Positions 31,047-42,187 of a stretch of 49,772 nucleotides of DNA are shown here, one piece after another (the stretch's first letter is position 1; each line of letters begins with the position of its first letter). The notes below the pieces were generated by a model. The model worked only from the letters and a program-made list of their open reading frames with translations. It ran no database searches and was not told where the DNA came from. Location of the stretch: contig NC_090615.1 of NCBI RefSeq assembly GCF_004359215.1, positions 4,261,507-4,311,278 of the forward strand, read 5' to 3'. This DNA comes from Bremia lactucae. Lineage: Eukaryota > Oomycota > Peronosporomycetes > Peronosporales > Peronosporaceae. Made by a program: the position numbers and the translations under genes.

Positions 31047-31660
31047 CTCTTGCCGACGGGATCGACGCCACCAGACAATGGATATTGGACAGTAAGTCAA
31101 GTTGTCATTTGGTAACAATGACGTCACAGCTGAGCAACGCGGTGAAGTACGATGATGAGAGTTTACTCGCTAATGGCTACAGCTTCCATATGCATCAAGT
31201 ACGGCCAAGCTCGTGATCAGTGTTGACGGCGAATATCGCTGAAGCAAACTGCTCGACGCCTATAACGCATAAGAGATACCGATCAACATCATATTATATG
31301 GGAAGATCGAGGTGCGGGGTGTAAATTCGTTACGTCTGACATAGTAATCAGTGGTTCGTCGGCGTGATGGATTTAAGATCATTTATGCTCGCAAGGCCAC
31401 CAGCAACGTACTGGTGGTAAAAGGTGTCGACAAATGTCAAGCAACCTGATGTTGTGCGGTTGCGGTAATTGCTGAGGCTATAAACACGCCGACACCAGAG
31501 TTTCTGAAAAGGTTTTCTTGAACTTCACCTGAGATTTGCGCACATTGCCTACCACACGATCGAGTCAATGGCAACGGACCTAGCGAAGAAATACGGCTCA
31601 CGGACAAAGAAAACCAAGTTGCTTGACGTGTGCCGAAGGTAAACAGTGACACAATCAACA
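31047..31660 (+). pseudogene. Protease and GAG-pre-integrase region of Copia element E
   Basis: WILDSKSSCHLVT matches the Copia protease motif W-I-x-D-S-G-[AC]-S with Gly changed to Lys (about 31080-31120). LRFAHIAYHTIESMA (about 31535-31575) is the integrase HHCC start. The second Cys pair is not preserved. Confidence 0.65.
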
Positions 31661-32000
31661 GTCGTGAAAGCCACGGGGGGAAATGCACCTATTTCGGGTC
31701 GGTGGGGTAACCTGCAGCGATATCAAGGGACCAATCACGCCGGTCGACAAGATTGGAAACCGATACTTACTCAATTTCATCGACGACAAGAAAAAATACA
31801 GTAGCGTATTCCTCGCCAAGACGAAAGACAAGGCGACCAAGCACTTCGAAGACTTTCTGGTCTACTTGAAGAAGCGATTCATTTCCAAAATCATTGATCG
31901 CATTAGGTTCATTAAGGTCTGGTACATCCTCTCTGCTTCCCGTTGGACGCTTTATATTGTCAGCTTGAACACGTGGTAACTCACGCCCACACTTGTACAG
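31661..32000 (+). pseudogene. Integrase core fragment of Copia element E
   Basis: CSDIKGPITPVDKIGNRYLL, NFIDDKKKYSSVFLAKTKDK and HFEDFLVYLKKRF are the first half of a Copia integrase with the first catalytic Asp. The rest has decayed beyond recognition by 32050. Confidence 0.75.
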
Positions 32001-32740
32001 AACGGGTCGGCCTTTTTTGTACTCAGCGCCTCCATCTGGACGAAGACAGTGAACCTTGATTCTGAACTACCGTTGAGCTTCTGGGGTGCTACAGCTGAGC
32101 GCGACATGCATTCTCAACTCAACCCAATTTGGAGTAATGTGGGGCGTGCATCGGCTATCGAGGTTCTCACAAGTGTTTAAGTCACGCTACTATTATTGTT
32201 ATATTTGGCTCACCGTATATTGGTGTTTTGCTATCTAGACACCGAAGCATAAGTCGCTGGACAGACGCAGAGAAGCAGGAATGATAATCGTTATCGTGCA
32301 TTGCTTACAAAGTATCGCGTGGTACGCACTACACAATATATATAGAACAGCAAGACGTTGAGTGAGGACGCCAAAGCTCAGCTACTTTGCCTAGCGATGG
32401 CTTCTTCAAACAAGTGAACACGTCAGCTATTCCCCGCTATCCGCTGGCTGCGTCAGCGTGCAGTAGCCGAATCACTTTTGCCAGGGGCAAGCCTCAACTC
32501 GGCTGAGTTTGCTGACTCATTGGAGGGATATCAGGAAGAGCTGTGTGCTCATACACGGCCACCCAGGGGCCACGGTATGCCCGACGGGCAAGAGAAGCGG
32601 TCAAATGCTAAGACGCTCGCCGAGACACCACGAATGACAAAGCGATACGGTGGTAGAAAGACAGATAGTTGAAGCAACTTAACGCGTAGAACCAAGCAAC
32701 TGGAACTTAGGTATTAAAAGTGACAAGCGCGTGGAATGGG
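32001..32740 (+). pseudogene. Integrase-RT linker of Copia element E, little recognisable
   Basis: Fragments such as FADSLEGYQEELCAHTRPPR (about 32505) suggest the linker, but no motif can be assigned. No other gene is seen. Confidence 0.35.
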
Positions 32741-34175
32741 AGCGCGCTGCAACGAGGACCGACGCCGATGGTAACATTAAGCAGTACAAGGCACGCATAG
32801 TATCGTGTGGCAGCGAGCAGTCTTTCGGCAAAGTTTATAACTTGACGCTCGCTGCTGTAATGGTTGCGACGAAAGGAAAATCATCCTAGTGCCCGCACAG
32901 ATATGGGATTCCTCCAACGCACGGCAACGTGCCTGGATGCGTACGCAGAGGCCTCGATGGAGCCGACCTCATATCTACTTGTATATTCCGCCCGGGATGA
33001 AAATCAACAAAAATAGAATCAGCGTCTTGGTGTTGAGCTCGCTGGTCAAGTAGTTCTTTAGCTCAAGAGAAGCCTTTATGGGCTAAACCGAGCTAGGCAA
33101 TTATGGCCTCAGCTTTTGCGCTCATAGCTACACCGAGTAGACTTCTTACAGTGCATAGCCGACTCGTGCCTTTACTTTTAGGCAGATAGTGACTATAGAC
33201 CCGTTGTGGGGGAATACGTCGACGACTTACTAATTTAAGACATTGGACGGGCGAGTAGAAGTGGTATTTGATCTCCTGGCGACGCTCAGATAAAAAAATT
33301 GGCGCTGCGTGAACAATTTCTGGAATTGAGACTAAGTCAATCAGAAGCGTGTTGATACAAGCTATGATCGTGAGATGTTGATAAGATTCGGAATACAAGA
33401 CGCGGAGTCGGCGATGCAACCGAATGTTTTTGACCCCGACAATAATACACTTGAGGTGGGCATACCTTTTCTAAAGAAAGCGCGGTTGGCGGTGCATCAG
33501 TGCAGAACTTCCAGTCAATCGTAGGATCGCTTGTATGGCTAGCCTGCTGTACGCGTACATATGTCGCATATGCCGTACACTGAGCAACTCCGCAAGCTTG
33601 TGCGCCGACGACAAGCGATTTGCAATTGGCTGAAGAATCGCTGTGTATCTAAAAAGGTGCCAAAAGTGTCAAGTTTCGGCTAGGAAAACGAAAAGGTGAA
33701 AAAACTCGCTTGTTAGACACGATAGCATGAGTAATGCAGACTTGGCTGGTGACAAGAACAACCGGAAGTCAGTAAGCGGCGCTATAGTTCGTGTGGATGG
33801 TATGATGGTGGTTGGATCTACCGGAGACAGGCAACCGTTTCACTATTAACAATGGAAGCTGAATTTACGCCGACATCGTAGGCCGGACGAGAACTACTAG
33901 GACTACATGAGCATTTTGCTGAGTTTGGGATTCGTCGTGAATTAACTCATGATAATGGAACTTGATGATCAAACGGTCATTCGACAGATGGAAGACACAG
34001 AGAGCTCGGCAAGCGCGAAGCATTTTTATATCAAGCTCAAATTCATCAAGGACTAAATCCAGAAGGGGGTTATTAAGCCAGCTTTGTGGCTACTAAAATG
34101 ATGACAGCTGACTTGCCGACGAAGGCATTAAGCGCCACGCATTTACGAAGCTAATGGAGATGTGTTACTGTACCG
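32741..34175 (+). pseudogene. Reverse transcriptase and RNase H of Copia element E
   Basis: Copia RT pieces: YIPPG-like block near 32990, and the catalytic YVDD at 33215-33226 (EYVDDLLI). RNase H blocks follow: IVGSLVWLACCTRTYVAYAV-like (33520-33580), NADLAGDKNNRKSVSGAIVR (33730-33795) and, near the end, KHFYIKLKFIKD and GVIKPALW. Stops occur every few tens of codons. Confidence 0.75.
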
Positions 34176-34224
34176 TAGCGGGATGAAATAAAACAGGCGT
34201 GTATTGAAAAACACACGGCACCGT

Positions 34225-34520
34225 GAGGAAGGAGCGTCGAATGAGATGCTGCAGCAGATTTTCTGGGACTCGCTGAAGTCGTTACCTGACTCGAAGGTGT
34301 TTTTAAACGCCTTCCGTCATGAAGATCACGGCGCAATGGTAACGGCAGAAGCAGAAACCGTTTAAGTCGAGATATTTCCAAGGGGTGTAAAGCGCACGTG
34401 ACCCACGATGGACAGGTAAGTCTACAGAGAAGAGAGGTAATAGGAAAAAACTTACTTGGATAATATCTTGAATTAGAGATTTGCTTCACTATATTCAAGC
34501 AGCTTTTACGCCACGTAAGT
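34225..34520 (+). repeat. Repeat R-V, second copy
   Basis: AADFLGLAEVVT and the nucleotide blocks shared with 29140-29400. It lies directly behind the Copia RNase H end. Confidence 0.55.
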
Positions 34521-34599
34521 CGGCAGCACTAATCTCTCGCAATATTTAGGAATGCGGCAAATTTTATAACTCCCACAAGAAGACTCGTGCTGTTATTAC

Positions 34600-35690
34600 G
34601 GGCGGAGATGTTCAACGGGAAACAGAGGACGCGTGCGCATCCTACAAGGTTCTCAATTGTGTATGCGTCGCCTTGGCTGTGCACAGGACGAAACGGGCCG
34701 ATTTCGTCACTACATATTTAGTTAGATTAACTCTATACAGTAGCTTTATATGAAAGAATGTTTGCTCTTTCACTTTGTTGGAGTTCCACTTCTGTCGGCT
34801 CACCGCATCAGCGAACGTGCTTTTCGTTCCAGCAGGAACTCACCTGCCGACTCGGTTTTTTGGTCTTTAATACCACTGCGGAATTACCATTCTCCTTTTA
34901 GGTGAGAGCATCATTGCTCTCACTGGCATATTTAGTGACGATGCTGAATCAATCAGCATCGTTACTAGAAAAGCAATCGCCTTGTTAATATGGCTGAGTT
35001 TGTATTCGTCAAAGTTGATTAGATTAACATTGGTACTCTCCAACTCGTAAACGAGTGGACATATCCTCGAAATGTCTCTTCGAGGACACGATTTGCACGG
35101 TCTATCTGACCATCTGTTTCAGGATTGTCAGAAGTTGACATTATCAACCGTGTTCCAAGTGATTTGACCACGAATTACCAAACTCCGCAGTTAATTAAGT
35201 ATCATGATCCGAAACCAGTTCACAGGGTAATCCATGGAGCCCAAATAACGTGTCGACAAAGACACGAGCACAGCCTTCGGCTGTGATCGACTTCAAGACT
35301 GAAACATGATGTACCACTGTGCTAAATCGGGTTGCAAACTCAAAAATCTTATTATTCTTGTTAGCATCTTCGGGTTTACCGAAGATAAAGTCCATTGATA
35401 CGGACTACCAGCACTCCCGTAACTGGCAGAGGTTGTTCTGGAGTGCGAAATGAAAGATTACGCTTTAAGTGTTGAAAAACCTCACACGCACGTATGTACT
35501 TGCGCACGAACTCATATTGGCGAGGACAATTAGAGTCGCGGCTTACTGTTAGGTATGTTTCTCACGACCACGATATCTAATTATTGATTATCGCACGCGA
35601 TGTGCAATATTACTCTGTAAATGGGAATGCCGCCACGAGGTTTATTGCCGGCAATGGCTCTATAGTACAGTAACCAATTTCGTGTTGTGT
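34600..35690 (-). pseudogene. Integrase of element G
   Basis: The minus strand, from 35690: LLYYRAIAGNKPRGGIP, a partial zinc domain, then open 35395-35195 with SMDFIFGKPEDANKNNKIFE (first Asp) and GLHGLPCELVSDHD (second Asp); TSDNPETDGQIDRANRVLEE at about 35150-35080; and the C-terminal ARFVLCTAKATHTQLRTL at about 34720-34630. The Glu helix is missing here but occurs in reverse at 36236-36330. Confidence 0.75.
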
Positions 35691-36235
35691 ATATATATAG
35701 TAATAGTCGATACAATGTCGACAACCCCTTTTAGGATCGTTGTGATGGATCCTTAAGGTGAGTCATCCAACCATTTAGCGTTTAATCTATCTTTTATAGG
35801 TTCGTCTAACGTCAAGTAATGGTGACGATGGAGCACTTACTAATGTTGCGACACTAGACATATCCTCTTTTTTGATAGGCACAGTCGGCTCAAAATCAGG
35901 CCAGCGCAAAAGCACATCAGCGACAACAATATATCGTCCTGTATATATATACGACTCCGCGAGGAATCATGACCACTTTATCATTCTCTGCGAGAGGTGT
36001 CGACTGTTTACAGCCGTGCGTAAAGGCGCATGGTCCGTATAAACCAAAAGTGGTCTGTCTCCTTCGAGAAAGATTCGGAAGTTAGCAAATGCATTTTTCG
36101 TGGCAGGAAAATTCTTGTGATGCACCGGATAATTATGCTCCCCTAGTTATAGCTAACGCCACTGATAGCAGACGTACACGCGTTTTCCCATTAAGCGCCC
36201 AAGAAGTGGTATTTCGCTTGCAGCAAATATAGTTC
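35691..36235 (-). pseudogene. RNase H remnant of element G
   Basis: The minus strand shows decayed RNase H: PLLVYTDHAPLRTAVN-like and hydrophobic blocks around 36050-35900. Short AT repeats (TATATATATA at 35686 and 35941) interrupt it. No catalytic residue set could be followed. Confidence 0.55.
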
Positions 36236-36400
36236 TTACGGATGGTAGATATTGCCATCAACAACTTCGTGCATGAATAAGCAAAGCATACACCGTTCAT
36301 CGTGAGTGGCTTACGTCATCCACGCATACCCATTTTTTAAGTGTAACTCTAGTTTGGGGGGGGGGCTAGTATATCCCACATTGAATAAAATAGTCAATGC
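36236..36400 (+). pseudogene. Inverted integrase Glu-helix fragment inside element G
   Basis: The plus strand reads MVDIAINNFVHE, AKHTPFIVSGLRHPRIPIF, which equals FLPMVEFAINNSVHAF and HTPFIGNGFRHPRIP of element C. It sits between RNase H and RT of a minus-strand element. An 11-base G run at 36356 is next to it. Confidence 0.75.
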
Positions 36401-36409
36401 GAAGGAAAA

Positions 36410-37080
36410 CTTCTTGAGATTTGCATACAGCTTAGTCTCACGGATAAGTCTGTGAACCTACGTACGTGGGTACGATGAACTTCAATGTCCAATTTTCCGT
36501 TTATGGCTCGTCTATGAACGAAGATAATATCGAAATAACTAGCAGCGAAACGACCTCAACATAGTAGTACGACATCTGCTGAATGTAGCAGGGCCACCAC
36601 TAAGACCCTGTGGCATAACTATCCATTCCCAAAGCATGTTGTTTGAGAAGCTTACCGCCGTGAAAGGAATACCCTGTTCACGTATCAGAAGCTGTTCGAT
36701 CCTGTCCAACACATCCATGAAGAAGGGATGGAATTCTTTGACGTACCATCAATAAGTATGTTCTTTATCGGTATCAGTTTTGAGCCGGTACCGTTGCAGC
36801 ATTCAACATATTAAATGCATGCACTATTCACTGCCCTCATGTTGCCTTTCGTGCACAGAAGTCACGGATATCTGAGAAGATTAACTTCCTCCATAATGCG
36901 ATGGATCGGCAAAGAATAGTTGATCGCTAATACTTGTTCACGAGGTACTAGCCACGTGTCCAGTGCCCTTTTTTTAGAAAAATCGCACAGTACCGAACCA
37001 GGGAACACATTTTTGAATTCGACCAAATCCTTCTATTAAGTATTTGTAAAAGAATTTGACGTACACATTCAATCCAAGAC
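36410..37080 (-). pseudogene. Reverse transcriptase of element G, catalytic site lost
   Basis: Minus-strand blocks from right to left are an N-terminal remnant near 36940, MPQGL-like region around 36620, then SYFDIIFVH (about 36525-36545), in which the second catalytic Asp is Ile, and KLYANLKK near 36420. Several stops. Inactive. Confidence 0.7.
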
Positions 37081-37850
37081 TTCCCATCGAGCATACTTTC
37101 ATCCATAGATGAGCTGCTGAGAACCCGCTCGTTCTCAGGGAATACTACTGCCAACCGAGAATCGGTCACACACTCATCTTCTGTGGAAAGTACGCAGATC
37201 TGCTTGACTTTGTCACTATGCAGATCACGCAAGAACCGTTTCAATTCTAGCGTTGGCAATTGAGATATCTCTGAAGTAAACTTCGGAGGCGCTATCATCA
37301 AGTGTAGAAGCACCTACACTTGATCCAGTATATTACAAGATGTTGAACGCCTCGATTTTCTTCCTGAAAACTTATTTCCATAGGTTCCTGGAAACTTATA
37401 CTCTCGGACTCCTGGGACTGATTCCTTCATGTTCTTGGGGATTTATTCCTAGGTGTGTTTAAGGAGCATCGTTTCCAACTGCCTGGAGCTGTGGTTGCGC
37501 AACCAAGGCAAAGTTCTCAACAATTGACGCTCCAATCGATCTAGAATGTTCGCACTATCCTTATGTATGGGCGTTATATACTTCCTTGGATGTTGCTCTC
37601 TAGCATCCTTGTATCGGTCTACTCGACTTTTTCGAGTGGTGAACCTTCGACGCTTCGTGTGCTTGTGCACAGCCGCCGGTATCTAACTCCATTGTGTGAT
37701 GGGTGGTCACACTGAGGTCTTGTGTTTTAGTTATTATGTTCGGATTACAAGTGGAGCCATAGTACTCACTCTTAGTGCATCCGCACGCTTGTGGATGCTC
37801 CAACAAATTTATCAGATGAATACGTAATGAATAAGAGACTTGCATCCCCA
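36948..37850 (-). pseudogene. Protease-RT linker of element G
   Basis: The frame 37313-36948 holds APPKFTSEISQLPTLELKRF, LRDLHSDKVKQICVLSTEDE, SSSSMDESMLD; 37851-37600 holds LEHPQACGCTKSEYYGSTCN and TQDLSVTTHHTMELDTGGCA. These are the same blocks as in elements B and C, so the linker is conserved between families although its role is unknown. Confidence 0.65.
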
Positions 37851-37859
37851 CGGATCGAT

Positions 37860-38141
37860 GCTTCCAATGAATGCATGTCTCGTACTTTCTGAGCCATGGG
37901 TCTCCAGGATGACATCAAATTTGTCATTTAAATCCACTCCAATGAAATTTCTCTTACTTTCTAGCGTGTATCGAATTCCCATTACGTATTACTTGACGGT
38001 TGCAGAATGCCCCTTTGCAAGGCGCACTGTCATCCTGCACTCAACGAACTTGAGCTCACGATCCTTAAGCGATTGGCGTCATATAAAATGTTCGACTCCA
38101 CACAGTCAACTACGGAATGAATTGACGAGTTATAAAAAGAA
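37860..38141 (-). pseudogene. Protease remnant of element G
   Basis: The minus strand reads VVDCVESNIL in place of LLDCGASNNF, then QSLKDRELKFVE, MTVRLAKG and DLNDKFDVILETHG. The Gly-Ala of the active-site loop is gone (Val-Glu), so it is inactive. Confidence 0.65.
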
Positions 38142-39375
38142 TTACTTCGACTTGCAAGGTGATGATGGTGACTTCATCATCAGGGGCAGTAATACACAGT
38201 GACTGTCTGTTGGGAACAAATCTCGCAGAAAGGCCTGCAAATCTCTTGACGTTGCTGAATTAGTATGACGCCCGTTCTCTACTGTTCTTACGGTCCGCTT
38301 CGCCGTTGCGATTTCGCAGCAGCGTCGGACTGCGTCCTCCGCCCTTCTTGGTGGGAGGTTGATCGCTTCGCAGAGATTTTCCTGGTTGTGGACTTGTGGC
38401 ACTTCACTCATAGGCTATGTGCCTTGTCTTATTGCGGTGCTTGCATCTTTGCAATCGCTTGTAATTTGAAGATCGAGGTTTCTCGTTTTTAACATAGCAG
38501 AGGTCCATTGGTTCGGGACGTCCGATTTCTTGTCGTCTCCGCGGAAGATAGGAATCTGAGTGACCATCAGCATGTTTTAGACTGAAGTCCTCCTGTTTCG
38601 CTATCGAAATAGCGTCTCTAATTCGAGGCAGAACATGTGGGTTATAACGAGATCTCCACATGACCCTCGATGAGCAGAATAACTTGTGCCTAATCATCGA
38701 TGGGCTTACACACGATACAGCTTGAAGGCATGATGTGCGCTGGGTGTAAGCTTGCATTTTCACACTTACCCTGCTTAAAATCGAGGAGACCTGCTCAAGC
38801 ATTGAATTCGGCACTTGAAGGCTCAATGTTTCTCTGACCATATCCTTGTGAGCTTCATACAACTAAATACATATGGGTCGTAAAGCTTGAGCCTAAGGCA
38901 AAAGCTTGGGTCGTCCGGCCAATTTAGAAATGCCAAACTTCACTTCGATCGGATCATCCTTGATGTAACTAGCTTCGATAACATCGCCAAGTTCGACAAA
39001 CCGTCGCAACAAGGAGTGCCTTAAACTTGTCTATTGTCAAGCCTTTGGGTCGCTGCGCGTGCGTCAGCCTGGCAGCAGCATATGAATGGTGCTGTCTTAA
39101 AAGTCCCTGCTGTTGAGAGCCTTGCTGGTGAAGTCAGGTACCTTTTTATGGACCACGTCGGGCCCAAGCTGGATGAACATACGATAGCCGCATACCAATC
39201 GTCTCCTTCAGAGCCTGCTTACGGTCGAACTCATCCGTTCGATCGCGTTCCATTCGAGGTCACGCAAATGATTAAACCCCTAACGCGAAGCGTAAAAACC
39301 TTTACGCGTGGCGAGAAAGCTTCGTTCTTCTTCATTCAAAAACATGTTCATATTAGATGGGCATTAGTGTTCGTT
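38142..39375 (-). pseudogene. Gag of element G
   Basis: 38862-38404 is open: YEAHKDMVRETLSLQVPNSM, IAKQEDFSLKHADGHSDSYL, GRPEPMDLCYVKNEKPRSSN and a ruined knuckle CKHRNKTRHIAYE. The N-terminal part up to 39375 is in broken pieces (FLATRKGFYASR; KFGISKLAGRPKLLP). The MDLxYV and knuckle arrangement equals gag of element B. Confidence 0.7.
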
Positions 39376-39377
39376 GG

Positions 39378-39398
39378 ACGGACCACATAGTGCTACTA
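39378..39398 (-). promoter_or_regulatory. Primer-binding site of element G
   Basis: The minus strand reads TAGTAGCACTATGTGGTCC, a mutated form of the shared site, two bases from the LTR end. Confidence 0.6.
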
Positions 39399-39400
39399 GG

Positions 39401-39665
39401 TGTAACGGAGCAATTTTCGTTTGAACTGCTCCAGTACAAGCTAACTTACACTGATGAAAGTGTTGATTAAATGCCTCCAATTATATCAAGTACACGATGG
39501 GCAGAAAGATGTTGAATTGCTAAGCGTGGCTTAGCAATAATAGGCAAATACTTAAATGAGCTCAGTATAGGGAAAAAGTAAAACTGCATCTAATATAATC
39601 AAGTTCCTACGTACTAATATCTTCTTTTAGTACTGATTGCGTAATGGCCCTTCCCGTAACAGGAT
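39401..39665 (-). repeat. 5' LTR of element G (partial)
   Basis: Starts TGTAACGGAG in plus reading, with GTACAAGC and a TTAATATAATC-like block. It is diverged from LTR-I and probably truncated near CCCTTCCCGTAACA. Confidence 0.55.
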
Positions 39666-39681
39666 ACTAAGTTTACATTTA

Positions 39682-39930
39682 TGTTACTTAAGTGGGATGC
39701 TACAACCGAATTAGCGGGTGTAGCACGTCGAGTATTTATGTGTTATTACTGGGGAGCTAGACTTATAATTATCCAGTAAGATGTCGGCACGTACATGGAA
39801 GACTTCCATGAGGTCGGGAAGTATTTTCATACTGAGGGTTTTGAAAAGTAATTTTTACATATATTACGGACTTTCTTAACGCTTCCTCACGTGCACGTGT
39901 AAGCCAGGTAAAATCGTTGTAGGCCGTACA
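39682..39930 (+). repeat. 5' LTR of element H
   Basis: About 249 bp, ending CCGTACA two bases before a primer site. The start (TGTTACTTAAG) is uncertain. It contains a small inverted repeat GCTACAACC/GGGTGTAGC near 39698-39723. No second copy is found in the window. Confidence 0.5.
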
Positions 39931-39932
39931 CC

Positions 39933-39951
39933 TAGTAGCACTTTGTAATCC
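39933..39951 (+). promoter_or_regulatory. Primer-binding site of element H
   Basis: TAGTAGCACTTTGTAATCC, a one-base variant of the shared site. Confidence 0.6.
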
Positions 39952-39970
39952 TTCACATGACCAATTTTAG

Positions 39971-40900
39971 ATGAGCAATTCCGCGCCGTCACCGAATCCA
40001 GAAATGACTCGGGATCACACGGCCTTTCCTAATCTCACCTGTATAGAGTGGCAAGCCCTCCACCGCCTTGCAACGGTGTCGGGAGAGGTCGTCGCTGCTC
40101 AGTGACTTGCCGTCCACGAGTTCATGCGAGCTCGCCGATTCCCATCGGCGATGATTAACTCCCTCGTGTCCTTCATGGAACGATTCCGTGAAGATGGAAA
40201 CATTTACCTACTCTGGTTTAGGTAAGGGCCGTATTCCCCTGAATCGATTGTTTCGAGAGGTCAAAATTGCGATTGATCGAGTCGCCTGTAGCAAGAGGTG
40301 AATTTCCTTCTTTCCCGGTTATCCGGGAAGGCCAAGGAATGGGCTCTCGGAAAGCTCGTTGTGGACGAGTGTGCGTTTCCGACCCTGAACGTTATAGAGA
40401 ACGATCTTAGTCTCGCCTTTGAGCCGCCTCAAGGCGAATCCCGCGTGCGTGTCGAGTTCTTCGCGCTCCAACAAGTGAAGATGTCGATGCGCGACTATGT
40501 CCAGAAGACACGACCCCTGGCCTCGTGCATTGTCACGAACCCGATGACATGGCATCCCAAGTCCACGTCTTCGTCCATGGTATGCATGAGGGTATGACGC
40601 GCTATTGCATCACGCGCGAAGATGCATCTTCCTTGAAGGAAGCATTTGGCCTCGCGATGCGCGAGGACTACATCGAGACATCTTTTTATGCAAGCGTCAT
40701 TCCTGTGGAGCACCGACCATCTGGTCCAGAGCCGATGGAGATCGACGTCGTCCGACTCCTGCTCGACGGTCTACAAGAAATGACCGTCCACTGACCTGCT
40801 TTCGTTGCCAAGAACAAATCACCGTGCCGCGGAGTGCCGCGCACCAGCTCTCGCCGTCAATCGTGCTGACGTCGCTGGTCACCTTGTCTCTGACCGAGTT
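39971..40900 (+). pseudogene. Gag of element H
   Basis: ATG 39971 gives MSNSAPSPNPEMTRDHTAFP and MRARRFPSAMINSLVSFMER with stops, then 40298-40597 is open: [40 protein letters not shown] and [15 protein letters not shown]. After a shift come EDASSLKEAFGLAMREDYI and PEPMEIDVVRL. The knuckle TCFRCQEQ.HRAAEC (about 40797-40840) needs one frame correction to be complete. Dead copy. Confidence 0.75.
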
Positions 40901-41049
40901 ACGCCGTCAAAAAATGACGACCAGTAGGTGCGGGACACCCTACTGCTTGGAACTTAGGTCCTGGTCCTCCGGTAGTAACCCTGATACCTAGCCTCAGCGT
41001 GCTCCATGCACATTTGAGTGCCACCACATCGAATGGTGACTTGCGGCTG

Positions 41050-41340
41050 ACTTATCGTGAATCTTGACGTCGCTGGTTCCCGGCGACCTTTGCGCGCGCT
41101 CCTTGATTCAGGAGCGACCTATAACTTTCGCGCATCGTGTCTATCGTTACTACCGACGCACGTTTCTGTCCGCGAGGGGCCCGGCAAAATTGTGGTGAAA
41201 TTGGCTGATATTAAGCTTCGTCGTCTAATTCGACGAGAAGTGTCGCTGCCATACACTTTCGATGGTAAAGCAGAAACGACAACTTCTTCGTTATACCAAT
41301 GAAGTATGTATTTGATTGCATCTTGGGTATTATGTGGCTG
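41050..41340 (+). pseudogene. Protease of element H
   Basis: The frame 41057-41302 carries PLRALLDSGATYNF, the intact D-S-G-A active site, then VREGPGKIVVKLAD and VSLPYTFDGKAE. FDCILGIMWLARH follows in a shifted frame. Length and order match a retropepsin; only the shift near 41300 breaks it. Confidence 0.75.
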
Positions 41341-41587
41341 GCACGGCATCTACCCCAGATCGACTGGTTGTCGCGGTCGGTCAGACGTCGAAAGGGATTC
41401 GACGTCAGCGGGTCACACATCTCTTGGTCGCCCCAAGAGACGGGCCTCACGTAGCTGTGGTGGATGGCGCGTCTACGACATGGGCAGTGCATGGAGAGAT
41501 CGATGGACCTCTTTGTACTGCTTGCGCAGTTCTTCTAGACGTCCAGGCGATTCGCGAACTGCGCGTCACCGCAAGGTAATCGTGACA

Positions 41588-41814
41588 GTGGTCGAGCAGA
41601 GGCTCGTGCTTAAAAAGAATGTGGTTGAGCGGAGACTCCCACAAGAAACTACGGTGGTCGAGCAGGGGGTCTCATTCGTGAGAAGCGTGGTCTGAGGCTC
41701 CAACAAGAAAACAACGTGGTCGAGCAGGTACTCCCACTCAAACGAACCGTGGTCGAGCAGGGGCTCCCACTCAAACGAACCGTGGTCGAGCAGGGACTCC
41801 CACATTATGCGACG
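41588..41814 (+). repeat. 33-bp coding minisatellite, seven units
   Basis: Units start with GTGGTCGAGCAGG-type sequence and are 33 bp long (one is 29). In one frame each unit encodes VVEQ-x-LP-x3-T, 11 residues. Units 5, 6 and 7 share GTGGTCGAGCAGG; units 5 and 6 share CACTCAAACGAACC. The run lies in the protease-RT linker of element H. Confidence 0.9.
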
Positions 41815-42187
41815 ACGGCTAAGCCTGTGATGCTCCCGTCAAATAGGTCCGGTACGAATGGTCAGGGCCTTTCTTAACTGGAGGGGAGTGATCACACCCC
41901 GACCGATCTGGCGTCGATCCATGTTGGGGTACGTGGAAGGCAGCTCACGAAGCCGTCGATTCGTCGACGTCGTGCAGCCACCTCGCACTGCTTCCTCTAT
42001 TAAACGGCTTCCAGGTCTGTCCTGAAAGCATTTCCTGCGCGACCTTAAGGCAGGTATAATTGATCAAGTGTGCTTTGTCAGAGGAGGCTACGAACAGCAT
42101 CTTATCACTTGAAGCGGACGAGTCTGCTCTACAACCAAGAGCGCAGAGCCAAATTCAGCGCGGGAAGAGCGAATCGCGGCTCAAGCA
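41815..42187 (+). pseudogene. Protease-RT linker of element H
   Basis: Short readings such as DRSGASIHVGVRGRQL and ESALQPRAQSQIQRGKSESR. No domain is recognised. Confidence 0.4.

Larger units (their letters stand above)
30060..34175 (+). mobile_element. Copia element E, wrecked
   Basis: Gag-like, protease, GAG-pre-integrase, integrase, RT and RNase H blocks follow each other in the Copia order (integrase before RT) over about 4.1 kb with no long intact frame. LTRs were not recognised. Confidence 0.7.
34590..39665 (-). mobile_element. Gypsy element G, minus strand
   Basis: From right to left: LTR, primer site, gag, protease, linker, RT, RNase H and integrase. All parts are heavily decayed; there is no 3' LTR and no chromodomain on the left. 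Confidence 0.75.

Noticed and set aside
39034..39390. 118-codon plus-strand frame
   Set aside because: Antisense to the gag N-terminus of element G, next to its primer site.
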